From contig JAQTXH010000009.1 of the NCBI GenBank assembly GCA_028688905.1, forward strand, positions 1 to 64,000: a stretch of DNA of 64,000 nucleotides, in the 5' to 3' direction. Position numbers and translations under genes: made by a program. Source of the stretch: Acidiphilium sp. (GTDB taxonomy: Bacteria; Pseudomonadota; Alphaproteobacteria; Acetobacterales; Acetobacteraceae). Positions within the stretch are counted from its first letter, which is position 1. Every line of letters begins with the position of its first letter. Of the stretch, positions 36,519 to 44,174 are shown one piece after another. The notes beneath the pieces were generated by a model, which ran no database searches, was not told the origin of the DNA, and was given only the letters and a program-made list of their open reading frames with translations.

Positions 36519-36854
36519 ATGAACCGCAATCCGAACCGCTCCGTGCGTGCCAGCAAGTGGGTTCTTGCCGCAATGGCTGGCGTCCTCGGGTTCGCTGTGG
36601 CAGGCGGTACCGCCCTCGCCGATCCACCCTGGGCGCATGATGGGTGGCATGGGCACCATGACTGGCATCATCGCGACGATGACGATGGCTGGCGTGGTGG
36701 CTACGCCGGACCGCCAGTCTACTATCCGGCACCGCCGCCGGTCTATTACGCCCCACCGCCACCGCCGCCGGTGTACTACGCACCGCCGCCGCCGGCCTAT
36801 TATGGGCCGCCCAGCCTGTCGTTCGGGATCAACGTGCCGCTCAATAATCGTTAA
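36519..36854 (+). CDS. Small secreted Pro/Tyr-rich protein
   Basis: The 111-residue protein has a clear signal peptide (basic start, then WVLAAMAGVLGFAVAGGTALA, cleavage before DPPW at about residue 35), a His/Asp-rich stretch (WHGHHDWHHRDDDDGW) and a C-terminal repeat of PPVYYAPPPPP units. The composition suggests a flexible cell-wall or surface protein; the His/Asp cluster might bind metal. No known family function. The ATG at 36519 has GAGGAG upstream; a longer frame starting at 36429 lacks that support. Confidence 0.8.
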   Translation: MNRNPNRSVRASKWVLAAMAGVLGFAVAGGTALADPPWAHDGWHGHHDWHHRDDDDGWRGGYAGPPVYYPAPPPVYYAPPPPPPVYYAPPPPAYYGPPSLSFGINVPLNNR

Positions 36855-36860
36855 CCCGTA

Positions 36861-37346
36861 TCAATCGTTCCGAACCTCGATCGCGGTAAGGCCGTGCGCC
36901 AGAACCGCGATCAGGTCTGTGCGCGAAAGCGCGAGGCACCCGGCGGTCGGCTGGAAATCGTCGCGAGCAACATGCAGGAATATCGCCGATCCCTGGCCGC
37001 GCTTAACCGGCGCGTCGTTCCAGCCTAACACCCCGATCACGTCGTAGACTTGATCGGGGTGCCACAGTTTTTCGTGGTGCGCCGCATGCGGCAGGCGGAT
37101 CATCCGATTGTAGTCGGCATGACCCGGATCGTCGCACCAGCCGTCATCGGGCGCAATCGGTTCGATCGGCACCGCGCTGGCCGGGGGGGCCTGCCGATCG
37201 GCCCGGTACAATACGCGGCGCAGCGGCAGAACGCCCGAAGGCGTGCCGCAATCCCCCTCGCCCTTGCACGCGACAATGCCGCGTTCGCCGAGCGCAACCC
37301 GATATTGCTGGCCGGCGAACGTCAGAAATCCATCACCGCGTACCAT
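36861..37346 (-). CDS. L,D-transpeptidase (YkuD) domain protein
   Basis: The protein of about 161 residues is a minimal YkuD-fold domain: the C-terminal GSAIFLHVARDDFQPTAGCLALSRTDL carries the catalytic His and Cys of the HxxxxxxxxTxGC pattern. Such enzymes make 3-3 peptidoglycan cross-links or attach proteins to peptidoglycan. No signal peptide is visible in the chosen version, which is odd for a periplasmic enzyme; the frame is open for a further 23 codons overlapping ribA, still without a signal. The start is therefore uncertain. Confidence 0.8.
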   Translation of the reverse strand: MVRGDGFLTFAGQQYRVALGERGIVACKGEGDCGTPSGVLPLRRVLYRADRQAPPASAVPIEPIAPDDGWCDDPGHADYNRMIRLPHAAHHEKLWHPDQVYDVIGVLGWNDAPVKRGQGSAIFLHVARDDFQPTAGCLALSRTDLIAVLAHGLTAIEVRND

Positions 37347-37365
37347 GCCGGTGCTGGCGCGAGGA

Positions 37366-38556
37366 TCACTCAAACAAATGGCCGAATCGCGCGGCTTTGG
37401 TCGCCAGATAGGCATCGTTCACCCCGTTCGGCGCAATGACGTGCGCCACTCGCTCGACCACCTCCACCCCACACGCGACCAGCCCGGCCATTTTATCAGG
37501 ATTATTGGTCAATAATCTGATCCGGTGCAGGCCAAGGGCCGTGAGCATGGCGGCGGCAACATGAAAATTCCGCTCGTCAGCCTGCCAGCCGAGCGCGCGA
37601 TTGGCATCGACCGTATCAAGTCCGCGATCTTGCAGCGTATAGGCGCGCAGCTTATTGATCAACCCAATCCCCCGCCCCTCCTGCGCCAGATAGAGTACGG
37701 CCCCGGCCCCCTCGGCGGCCATGCGCTTGATTGCCCCTTTTAACTGCGGTCCGCAATCGCAGCGCAACGAGCCAAGCAGATCGCCGGTGAAGCATTCGGA
37801 ATGGATGCGCACCAAAGGTGCCCTCCGTACCGCCGGGTCGCCCACTAGGATCGCCATATGCTCGATCCCCTGATCGAGGGCGCGAAACGCGATCAGCCGC
37901 GCGTCTGGCGCATCCTCCAACGGGATTGCCACCTCCGCAACGCGGTGCAGCGTGGCCGCGAGTTCGGTGGGATAGGTAAGCAAATCCGCCGCCGGTACCA
38001 CCAGCAGCCCCGTCCCTAACGGCAGCGACGCCCAGCCCGCCCGTATCGGGGCCACAACCATGGCAGGCAACAGCCTCGCCAGCTTGCCCAGTGCCAGCGC
38101 CGCCTCGGCCTGATCGGGCACCGTGGCGCGGGTGAACGTGGGCATGATTTGTTCAAGCGTCGGGTCGGCAACCCGGCGGAGCGTGGCGGTGTCGATCAGG
38201 GGCCGGCTCAACGCCAAGGCCACCGCCGGCACCGCGTCGTCCAACGGAACCCGCAGCACCGCCGCTGCGCGGGCCGGTGCCAGCAGCAGCATGGCGGGAC
38301 CGGCGGCCAGCCGGTCGATCAGGTGCAACCCCTCGGCACCGACGGTTTCCGCCGGAGCGACAATCAGCGGTCGCGGCCCGGCGATGACAACGGGAACCCC
38401 GCGCCGGCTGTCGGACACCGCCCGATGCACCGCGCGCGTGCGCGGCGCGCCCATCGACCGTCCAGGCACGAACCCGCTCACCGCGCCGGACGGCGCGCGA
38501 CCCGGCTGGGCCGGCGAGGAAACCGTTTCAACAGCAATGGGCGGAAGCATTTTCAT
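37366..38556 (-). CDS. ribA: GTP cyclohydrolase II with divergent N-terminal domain
   Basis: The 396-residue protein has a C-terminal GTP cyclohydrolase II domain (from about residue 195): zinc ligands in SECFTGDLLGSLRCDCG, the catalytic region YLAQEGRGIGLINKLRAY and the final TNNPDKMAGL. It opens GTP in the first committed step of riboflavin synthesis. The N-terminal ~190 residues resemble neither a functional RibB (DHBP synthase) signature nor a known enzyme; similar extended RibA proteins occur in Alphaproteobacteria. It ends 20 bp before the L,D-transpeptidase start. Confidence 0.92.
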   Translation of the reverse strand: MKMLPPIAVETVSSPAQPGRAPSGAVSGFVPGRSMGAPRTRAVHRAVSDSRRGVPVVIAGPRPLIVAPAETVGAEGLHLIDRLAAGPAMLLLAPARAAAVLRVPLDDAVPAVALALSRPLIDTATLRRVADPTLEQIMPTFTRATVPDQAEAALALGKLARLLPAMVVAPIRAGWASLPLGTGLLVVPAADLLTYPTELAATLHRVAEVAIPLEDAPDARLIAFRALDQGIEHMAILVGDPAVRRAPLVRIHSECFTGDLLGSLRCDCGPQLKGAIKRMAAEGAGAVLYLAQEGRGIGLINKLRAYTLQDRGLDTVDANRALGWQADERNFHVAAAMLTALGLHRIRLLTNNPDKMAGLVACGVEVVERVAHVIAPNGVNDAYLATKAARFGHLFE

Positions 38557-38844
38557 AGCAAATCACTCGTCATGTCCCAATATAAATAGAAGGGTGGGGA
38601 GGCTATTGCGATATGGTGCCGGCAAGATCGTTCGGCCAGACGGAGGCAATTGGGTCGAATTGGCGGCCCCACCGTCGGTTGCCGCAGTTGTCACGCGCAT
38701 GTGAGTGGCATCGTACCGAAAATAACGGCCAACACCAGTTTATCGTCGCATTCGGCCCATATTGAGGGTGGCAACCAAATCGGGGACGGCTTATCGCGTT
38801 ATGCAAGCTTTTTGGTCGAACCGAGTTTTCCGAGGAACTACGAA

Positions 38845-39561
38845 ATGACGACCCATCATCCGATCTTGATCGTCGACGACGATCTGGCCCTACGCACCAC
38901 ACTAAGCGAGCAACTGCGGGCAGACAACGAGTTTTCCCCCACCGAAGCCGGCACGGTGGCCGAGGCTGAGCAAATCCTGGCACAGGCGGGTCACCGATTC
39001 GATGCCATTATTCTCGACGTCGGCCTGCCGGACGGCGATGGCCGCGGTTTTTGCGCCAAGCTGCGCCAGCAAGGCATGAAAATTCCCATCATCATGCTGA
39101 CCGGCTCCGCCGAGGAGCAGGATGTGGTGCGTGGCCTCGATTCCGGCGCGAATGATTATGTCGCGAAACCCTTCCGCCTCGCCGAACTGCTCGCCCGCCT
39201 GCGCGCCCATTTGCGCAATTTCGAGAGCAGCGAGGATGCCGTGCTGCAAATCGGCCCCTACACCTTCCGTCCGGCGATGAAACTGCTGCACGAACCCGTG
39301 AAAAACCGCCGCATCCGCCTGACCGACAAGGAAGCCGCGATCCTGAAATACCTGTATCGCGCCGGCGGCAAATCGGTGGGCCGTCAGATTCTGCTCAACG
39401 AGGTCTGGGGCTACAACGCCGCAGTGACGACGCATACGTTGGAAACCCATGTCTACCGGCTGCGCCAGAAAATCGAGCCCGAACCCAACCAGGCGCGCCT
39501 GCTGATCACCGAAGGCGGCGGCTACCGCCTGAGCCAGGAAGCCACCGAACACGTAGCGTGA
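38845..39561 (+). CDS. OmpR/PhoB-family response regulator (orphan)
   Basis: The 238-residue regulator has a receiver domain (LIVDDDLALRTTL; phospho-acceptor Asp in AIILDVGLPDGDG near residue 55; Lys in YVAKPFRLAEL) and a C-terminal winged helix (VGRQILLNEVWGYNAAVTTHTLETHVYRLRQKIE). No histidine kinase gene is adjacent, so it is an orphan. GAGGAA precedes the ATG. The frame continues upstream for 65 codons, but that part lacks a ribosome site and the receiver fold starts at this ATG. Confidence 0.93.
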   Translation: MTTHHPILIVDDDLALRTTLSEQLRADNEFSPTEAGTVAEAEQILAQAGHRFDAIILDVGLPDGDGRGFCAKLRQQGMKIPIIMLTGSAEEQDVVRGLDSGANDYVAKPFRLAELLARLRAHLRNFESSEDAVLQIGPYTFRPAMKLLHEPVKNRRIRLTDKEAAILKYLYRAGGKSVGRQILLNEVWGYNAAVTTHTLETHVYRLRQKIEPEPNQARLLITEGGGYRLSQEATEHVA

Positions 39562-39594
39562 CGCCACGGAGACGCTTCGCTATACTGCGCGGAC

Positions 39595-39671
39595 GTCTCC
39601 GTAGCTCAGCAGGATAGAGCACAGGATTCCTAATCCTGGGGCCGTGGGTTCGAATCCCGCCGGGGACGCCA
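39595..39671 (+). tRNA. tRNA-Arg (anticodon CCT)
   Basis: A complete cloverleaf of 77 nt including an encoded CCA. The acceptor GTCTCCG pairs with CGGGGAC (one G-T wobble), the anticodon stem CAGGA/TCCTG encloses TTCCTAA with anticodon CCT, and the T-arm is GTGGG-TTCGAAT-CCCGC. It reads AGG codons, which are rare in this GC-rich codon usage. It starts 34 bp after the response regulator stop. Confidence 0.96.
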
Positions 39672-39731
39672 ACACTTATAGTATATTGAAAAACCACGAC
39701 TTATGGTCTGCCGTCCCGTGGCTATGACACT

Positions 39732-39770
39732 ATTGTTAGAGGTTGAGCAAGGAAGTCAACCTCTAACAAT
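39732..39770. repeat. Perfect 15-bp inverted repeat with 9-nt loop
   Basis: ATTGTTAGAGGTTGA (39732-39746) and its exact complement (39756-39770) flank GCAAGGAAG. It lies 60 bp past the tRNA-Arg gene and near the 3' end of the convergent sedolisin gene. A bidirectional terminator is possible, but no clear T-run follows on either side. A recombination or insertion site next to the tRNA is the alternative. Confidence 0.85.
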
Positions 39771-39825
39771 GAAATTAGTCGCAAAAACAGTGATTAGGGT
39801 ATGTTCGTCCTTGAACGATCAGGCT

Positions 39826-41376
39826 TTAAGCGGTCGGTGATGTTGCGTTTGCAGTTAGCGCAGCAAACAATTTTGCCCCAACCATCACACCCAGACCCGT
39901 GCAGGCATTCCAGCCGGGGCCGGCGTTGTAACCAAGACTTGATCCCGTCGGGATGTTGTTGCCGGTGGTGATTTCGCGGAAATCCGCGGCGTAAGCATAG
40001 AGTGCTGGATTGACGAACCCCAGCCGCGAACCGCGGGCGGCGTTGATCAAGGCAAAAAAACCGGCCCAGAGCGGGGCGACAGCGCTGGTGCCACCCACCG
40101 CGAAGGTCTGACCATCGACCGTGACCTGATAGCCGGTGTTGGGATCGGCATCCGCCGCGACATCCGGCACGCCGCGCCCGGTGCCGCCGGTGCTGACGTT
40201 TATCGGCAGTTTCACGCCAGCCTGGAACGCAGGCACCCCAAACGCGGTGGAAATGCCGCCCCCCGAGCCGCTGGCACCACTGTTCCACACGGTCTCCGCC
40301 GTAATATGGCTGCCCGAAACCGTGATGCTGGTTCCGCCACACCCCACGACATAGGGGCTGGAGGCCGGAAAATCGACATGCACCGTGCCATCGGTCTGCC
40401 CATCGGTCGCCAGATTATCGCCCGATGCCACGGTAACGGTCACGCCGGCGTTCGCGGCGTCCTGTAACGCCGAATTCAGGGTGTTGCGGCCCTGGGTGGA
40501 GTAGCCCGATTCCGGTCCGCCCCAGCTGATCGACATGACCGAGGGTTGGTTGGCGGTATCGGTCGCCGCCGCCGTCACCGCGTCGGCGAACCCGGCGTCG
40601 GTATTGGGGGTGAAATACACCGCCAGCCGAGCACCGGGCGCGATGGCCCCGGCGACCTGGATATCCAGCCCGACCTCGCCATCCGCCGAATCGGCGGTGG
40701 TCGGCGCATTGGCCGCGCCATCGACGCTCACCGCAACCACGGTGGGAACCGCCAGCCCCATGGCACCAAAAGCGGTGGTGATGTCGCTTTCATGGTAGCC
40801 GCCACCAAGCTCGATGATCGCGATGCACTCACCCTGGCCGGTGGGGCGGGTGGGAATGCCGTAGAGCGCCCCGACATGATTGGGCAAATACGTCGCGGAC
40901 GCAGCCTGTGCGGGTTTGATCAGCCGTTGCAGGCGCGGCTGCGCCACTGGCCGGGTATCGAGTCCGAGCACCGATTCCACGACGCCGGCAATATCCGAGC
41001 GTAGCTGCAAGGCCCCGGTATAACCGCGAAACGTCGCCCCCCCGGCGGCAAACCAGTGCAGATCGACCTTGAATGCGGCTCCCATCGCGGCGGCGGTGCC
41101 GCCAAGCCGCACCAGGCGGCGGCGCGGATCGGCCTCGATCACCTCAAGACCATGATCGGCGGCAAATTTTTTGACCACCTCGATATCCGATTGATGGCGC
41201 TCGGCGCGATCGGCCAGCACCGCCTCATGCGAGGTGAATGCCGTGCTCACCGAGTGCGGTTTGACATAAACACTCACCTCCACCCGCTCACCATCGGCGA
41301 GCCGGGCATGGCGCTGCGCGTGCGGCGGCGCTTCGTGGTGACTATCGGGGAAGGCAACATAGTGCAGTTCAGCCAT
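39826..41376 (-). CDS. Sedolisin/kumamolisin-type serine-carboxyl peptidase (S53)
   Basis: The 516-residue protein has a pro-domain (roughly residues 1-165) and a subtilisin-like S53 catalytic domain. The Glu/Asp pair is in DGEVGLDIQ near residues 230-234, the oxyanion Asp region in SGDN, and the Ser in VGGTSAVAPLWAGF near 429; the calcium site is DFREITTGNN...AGPGWNACTGLG. These proteases work at acid pH outside the cell. A classical signal peptide is absent, as in some kumamolisins, so export is unclear. The presence of this enzyme supports an acidophilic host. Confidence 0.92.
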   Translation of the reverse strand: MAELHYVAFPDSHHEAPPHAQRHARLADGERVEVSVYVKPHSVSTAFTSHEAVLADRAERHQSDIEVVKKFAADHGLEVIEADPRRRLVRLGGTAAAMGAAFKVDLHWFAAGGATFRGYTGALQLRSDIAGVVESVLGLDTRPVAQPRLQRLIKPAQAASATYLPNHVGALYGIPTRPTGQGECIAIIELGGGYHESDITTAFGAMGLAVPTVVAVSVDGAANAPTTADSADGEVGLDIQVAGAIAPGARLAVYFTPNTDAGFADAVTAAATDTANQPSVMSISWGGPESGYSTQGRNTLNSALQDAANAGVTVTVASGDNLATDGQTDGTVHVDFPASSPYVVGCGGTSITVSGSHITAETVWNSGASGSGGGISTAFGVPAFQAGVKLPINVSTGGTGRGVPDVAADADPNTGYQVTVDGQTFAVGGTSAVAPLWAGFFALINAARGSRLGFVNPALYAYAADFREITTGNNIPTGSSLGYNAGPGWNACTGLGVMVGAKLFAALTANATSPTA

Positions 41377-41458
41377 CGGTCACTCCTGGTTGACGGCGCG
41401 GACCATGCCGGAAACCCGGGCGGATGGGCAAGCGTAAACTCTCTTCTAACAAGCCGCC

Positions 41459-42313
41459 CTATCGCAGCCTCGCACTCATCGCCTCCGCCTCGATCGCGTT
41501 GATCAAAGCCACCCCGGCATCGCGCCCCAGCAATCGCATCAGGCCGAACTTCTTTTTCGGCCCCATGAACGCCGGTTTGGCTTTTTCACCCACGCGTTCG
41601 ACGATCACACTGCGAACATCACCGAACCCGTCGATCAAACCAAAAGATTTCGCTTTTTCGCCAAGCATGTAGGAGCCGTCGAAAATCTCTGCCTCGCACC
41701 CATCGATCGCGGCACCCCGCCGGGTGCGGACCCAGCTTTTAAATGCATTATGAATATCGTCGAGCAGGGAGCGGTTAAATATCGCGTCCTCCTCGCGTTC
41801 GGGCGAAAAGGGGTCGTTGCGCAACTTGTTAGTTCCAGCGGTAACAATGCGCCGCTCGATGCCATAGCGGCGGATCAACTGGTGTACGCCGAAGCCGCCG
41901 CCGATCACCCCGATCGAGCCGACGATGCTCATTGGGTTGGCGAGAATTTCATCGGCGGCACAGGCAATCCAGTAGCCGCCGGAGGCCCCGACATCGCCGA
42001 TGATGGCCACCACCCGCACGCCGGTTTCAGCCGCCTTGCGGCGGATGAACCGCCCAAGCAGATCGGACTGCACCGGCGAACCACCGGGGCTTTCGATCGC
42101 GAGGATCAACAGGTTCTCCCCGGATTTGGCCGCATCGAACCCACGGATGAGCGGAGCCGCGAACCGGTCGAGATTGATGGCACCTTCGCGCGCCGCGATC
42201 ACGCCGGACATGCGGATCACCGGCACGGTCATCGGTGACCATGGCAATTTTCGAGGCAATTTCCAGGGCAGTTTCTGGGGCAATTTTTCGCGCAGCGCGG
42301 CGAGGTCGATCAT
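41459..42313 (-). CDS. S49 signal-peptide-peptidase-like protein (short SppA)
   Basis: The 284-residue protein is a short-form SppA: nucleophile Ser in VGASGGYWIA (about S111) and general-base Lys in TAGTNKLRNDPF (about K163), with the SPGGSPVQSD loop. Such proteins degrade cleaved signal peptides or membrane proteins. Instead of a transmembrane anchor, the N-terminus is a tetrapeptide repeat (KLPQ KLPW KLPR KLPW) from a 12-bp tandem repeat, so it may lie loosely on the membrane. Its ATG overlaps the stop of the DUF1489 gene. Confidence 0.88.
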   Translation of the reverse strand: MIDLAALREKLPQKLPWKLPRKLPWSPMTVPVIRMSGVIAAREGAINLDRFAAPLIRGFDAAKSGENLLILAIESPGGSPVQSDLLGRFIRRKAAETGVRVVAIIGDVGASGGYWIACAADEILANPMSIVGSIGVIGGGFGVHQLIRRYGIERRIVTAGTNKLRNDPFSPEREEDAIFNRSLLDDIHNAFKSWVRTRRGAAIDGCEAEIFDGSYMLGEKAKSFGLIDGFGDVRSVIVERVGEKAKPAFMGPKKKFGLMRLLGRDAGVALINAIEAEAMSARLR

Positions 42314-42732
42314 GGCAGCAACGCCAGGGCGCGCAGGTCGCGCTGTAGCGATGCCGGTAGATCATCGGCCATCCGCGCCGCGTCGCTTGAAATATCCATA
42401 GGTGCATCCTCCGTGGTTAGGTATCGCCACCCCTGAAACGGCCGGGTTGGCCGCGCCGCCACCCGCACCAGAGCAGGATCGAGCACCAAGCCCGTGCATT
42501 TCGTGCCGTCGTCCCAGTCATCCCCGATCACATCGAGAATGCGCTGGCGAACCAGAATGGCCCCCGCGATGACCCAGTAGATCGAGCCGCCGTCGCGCAA
42601 CTCGTCGGCTCGTTTGGGACACGAACGGGTCTGATGACGCAATGGCGGATCGCTCGTCATCCGGCGGCGCTGAATGTCCGCCAAATGACCGACATCGCGT
42701 ACTCCCACCGCCAGCTTGACCAGATGGATCAT
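42310..42732 (-). CDS. DUF1489 family protein
   Basis: The 140-residue protein matches the DUF1489 family of Alphaproteobacteria: IHLVKLAVGVRDVGHLADIQ at the start, then DPPLRHQTRSCPKRADEL, GGSIYWVIAGAILVRQRILDV and FQGWRYL. Its function is not known; it is soluble, with no membrane segment. The ATG overlaps the stop of the upstream molybdenum-hydroxylase remnant and its own stop overlaps the sppA-like start, so the three open frames form a coupled string. A longer upstream frame that reads through the remnant in another frame is not used. Confidence 0.9.
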   Translation of the reverse strand: MIHLVKLAVGVRDVGHLADIQRRRMTSDPPLRHQTRSCPKRADELRDGGSIYWVIAGAILVRQRILDVIGDDWDDGTKCTGLVLDPALVRVAARPTRPFQGWRYLTTEDAPMDISSDAARMADDLPASLQRDLRALALLP

Positions 42733-43028
42733 GCCGGCGTCCGCGCCTCGGCCATCGCACGCCACACCCGCTCCGGCATTGCCGGCACGTCGATGTGGCG
42801 CACACCGTGACCGGCCAAGGCGTCCAGCATTGCGTTGATCAGCGTGAGTGGCGACCCGACCGCATCGGCCTCGCCCGCTCCCTTCACCCCGAGCACGTTG
42901 AATGCGCACGGGATTTCGTTGAATTCGACCTCGATATCCGGCACATCTTCGGTGTATTGCCCGACACCGAGCCACAACCGCAAATCTTCAACCCGTTTCA
43001 TCCGTTGCGCCGCACTGAATTTCACCAT
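42729..43028 (-). pseudogene. Internally deleted molybdenum hydroxylase large subunit (CoxL/xanthine dehydrogenase type) remnant
   Basis: The 99-codon open frame joins two family ends. Residues 1-29 (FSAAQRMKRVEDLRLWLGVGQYTEDV) resemble the N-terminus of CoxL-type subunits (the RRVEDxRLLTGxGxYxDD region); residues 30-99 (PDIEVEFNEIP, FNVLGVKGAGEADAVGSP, GVRHIDVPAMPERVWRAM) match the extreme C-terminus. The roughly 650-700 intervening residues that carry all the molybdopterin-cofactor contacts are absent, so it cannot be an active enzyme. The join is in frame and the stop overlaps the DUF1489 start, which may explain why the frame stayed open. Confidence 0.85.
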
Positions 43029-43047
43029 GACCGCACTTTATCCCATT

Positions 43048-43093
43048 CCACGCGACCCGTCGCGATCCCACTCCACGCGACCCGTCGCGATCC
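43048..43093. repeat. 25-bp tandem duplication
   Basis: CCACGCGACCCGTCGCGATC occurs at 43048 and 43073, spaced 25 bp. It lies in the 144-bp gap upstream of the molybdenum-hydroxylase remnant. I see no gene or terminator in this gap. Confidence 0.85.
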
Positions 43094-43172
43094 TGCTCCA
43101 CACCGGTTCAGGATATGGGGCGGTTGCAAAAGAACAACAGGCCCAACAGTCCCACCCGTCTTGCGCTATGGC

Positions 43173-43550
43173 TCAATCCACTTCGACAATGGGATAGGGC
43201 GGCTCAACCGGCACATTGAAAATGCCGCGCGCCATGATGACGGCGATGGCCCCGAGTTGCACGGTCGTCGCTCCCAGCAAGCTCATCACCACGCTGGGGG
43301 TGATGACCCGGGCTGTGGCCGGAATCAGATGATCGGCAATGTCGCGCTGGTCGAAAAAATACAGAACGCCGACGAAGAACACCGACAATACATTGGTGGC
43401 GGCGAACAAGGCGAGCACCACCTGGGCGATCCGGCGGCGAATGGCGGCGTCGCTGAGAGCGATTTGTTCGGGAACGCTGAGCTGGCGGTCGAGGCTGGCA
43501 AGCGATATCGCCTGGGGGGCGACACTCGCTGGGTCCGGCAGTAGCGTCAC
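43173..43550 (-). CDS. Small two-transmembrane protein, second gene of an RHH-like pair
   Basis: The 125-residue protein has a soluble N-terminus (LSVPEQIALSDAAIRRRIAQ), a first transmembrane span (VVLALFAATNVLSVFFVGVLYFF), a short loop (DQRDIADHLIPATARVITPSVV) and a second span (MSLLGATTVQLGAIAVIMARGIF), then a short cytoplasmic tail. The start is GTG, overlapping the stop of the upstream small regulator-like gene (GTGA). No named family is recognised; the coupling suggests the two proteins act together, possibly as a membrane effector and its partner. Confidence 0.75.
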   Translation of the reverse strand: MTLLPDPASVAPQAISLASLDRQLSVPEQIALSDAAIRRRIAQVVLALFAATNVLSVFFVGVLYFFDQRDIADHLIPATARVITPSVVMSLLGATTVQLGAIAVIMARGIFNVPVEPPYPIVEVD

Positions 43551-43750
43551 CCGCTCAGGCTGACCTTGATCGGGTGTTCCTTACCCTGGATCAGCACGGT
43601 GTTTTTGTCATCACGCTGATCGGCGACCACCTGCGATAACGTGATGGCGCGGCGCAGGGCGGCGGCGTTGCTCGATACCCCGAAGATTTTGCGAAGTTCG
43701 GCGATGGCCTGCATCGTCCGGTCGTCGAACGCAAAGCTGGTTACAGGCAT
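43547..43750 (-). CDS. Small ribbon-helix-helix-like protein, first gene of the pair
   Basis: The 67-residue protein (SFAFDDRTMQAIAELRKIFGVSSNAAALRRAITLSQVVADQ) looks like a CopG/ribbon-helix-helix DNA-binding or antitoxin-type protein: a short beta segment with alternating residues, then two helices, then a C-terminal strand ending KEHPIKVSLSG. The ATG at 43750 has AAGGAGATC upstream; an in-frame ATG six codons earlier lacks that. It is followed by the 2-TM gene with a 4-bp overlap. An AT-rich stretch upstream (ATAAATTATATAAAAATTAT, 43766-43785) may contain the promoter. Confidence 0.75.
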   Translation of the reverse strand: MPVTSFAFDDRTMQAIAELRKIFGVSSNAAALRRAITLSQVVADQRDDKNTVLIQGKEHPIKVSLSG

Positions 43751-43848
43751 AACGATCTCCTTATACATAAATTATATAAAAATTATGCGGTTTTAGCAAG
43801 AAAAACCGCGAGATCACCGACGGCGGCCGCGCACGAGGCTGCAGGCGG

Positions 43849-44097
43849 CTACTGCCGCGTCTCGTCGATTTCGCGCAACTCGCCGGACTCTACACTTTCG
43901 ACCGCATTGTGCAGGATGCGTAAAATAGCCTCGTCCGGCAGCGACGCGCTCAGCACGTTCAGCGCCCCCCCAAGCAGTGCCGATGCCACCGCGATCGGCG
44001 GCAGTTTTTGCTCGATCATGTGTTTCACCAGCCGGTCGATCATCGAACCCGCCTGCATGATCTGGTCCTCGGTCGCAAAATCATCCATCTCGGTCAT
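43849..44097 (-). CDS. Small uncharacterised helical protein
   Basis: The protein of about 82 residues is acidic and helical: IMQAGSMIDRLVKHMIEQKLPPIAVASALLGGALNVLSASLPDEAILRILHNAVESVESGEL. A hydrophobic patch (IAVASALLGGALNVL) is too short and too polar-flanked for a sure membrane span. I chose the ATG at 44097 because GGAG lies upstream; further in-frame ATG codons at 44118 and 44145 are possible. It precedes no obvious partner; the next gene on its side is the Atm1-like ABC exporter. Confidence 0.65.
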   Translation of the reverse strand: MTEMDDFATEDQIMQAGSMIDRLVKHMIEQKLPPIAVASALLGGALNVLSASLPDEAILRILHNAVESVESGELREIDETRQ

Positions 44098-44174
44098 CTC
44101 GCCCGCTCCACCTGTCATTGTCTGATCGCCAGATCTAATGATCATCAGTACCGAAATAAAGTGCGCGTGGTTGC

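Noticed and set aside
39506-39697. 63-residue minus-strand frame with GGIRTHGPRIRNPVLYPAELRRRP
   Set aside because: It is the antisense reading of the tRNA-Arg gene, a well-known artefact in many genome annotations.
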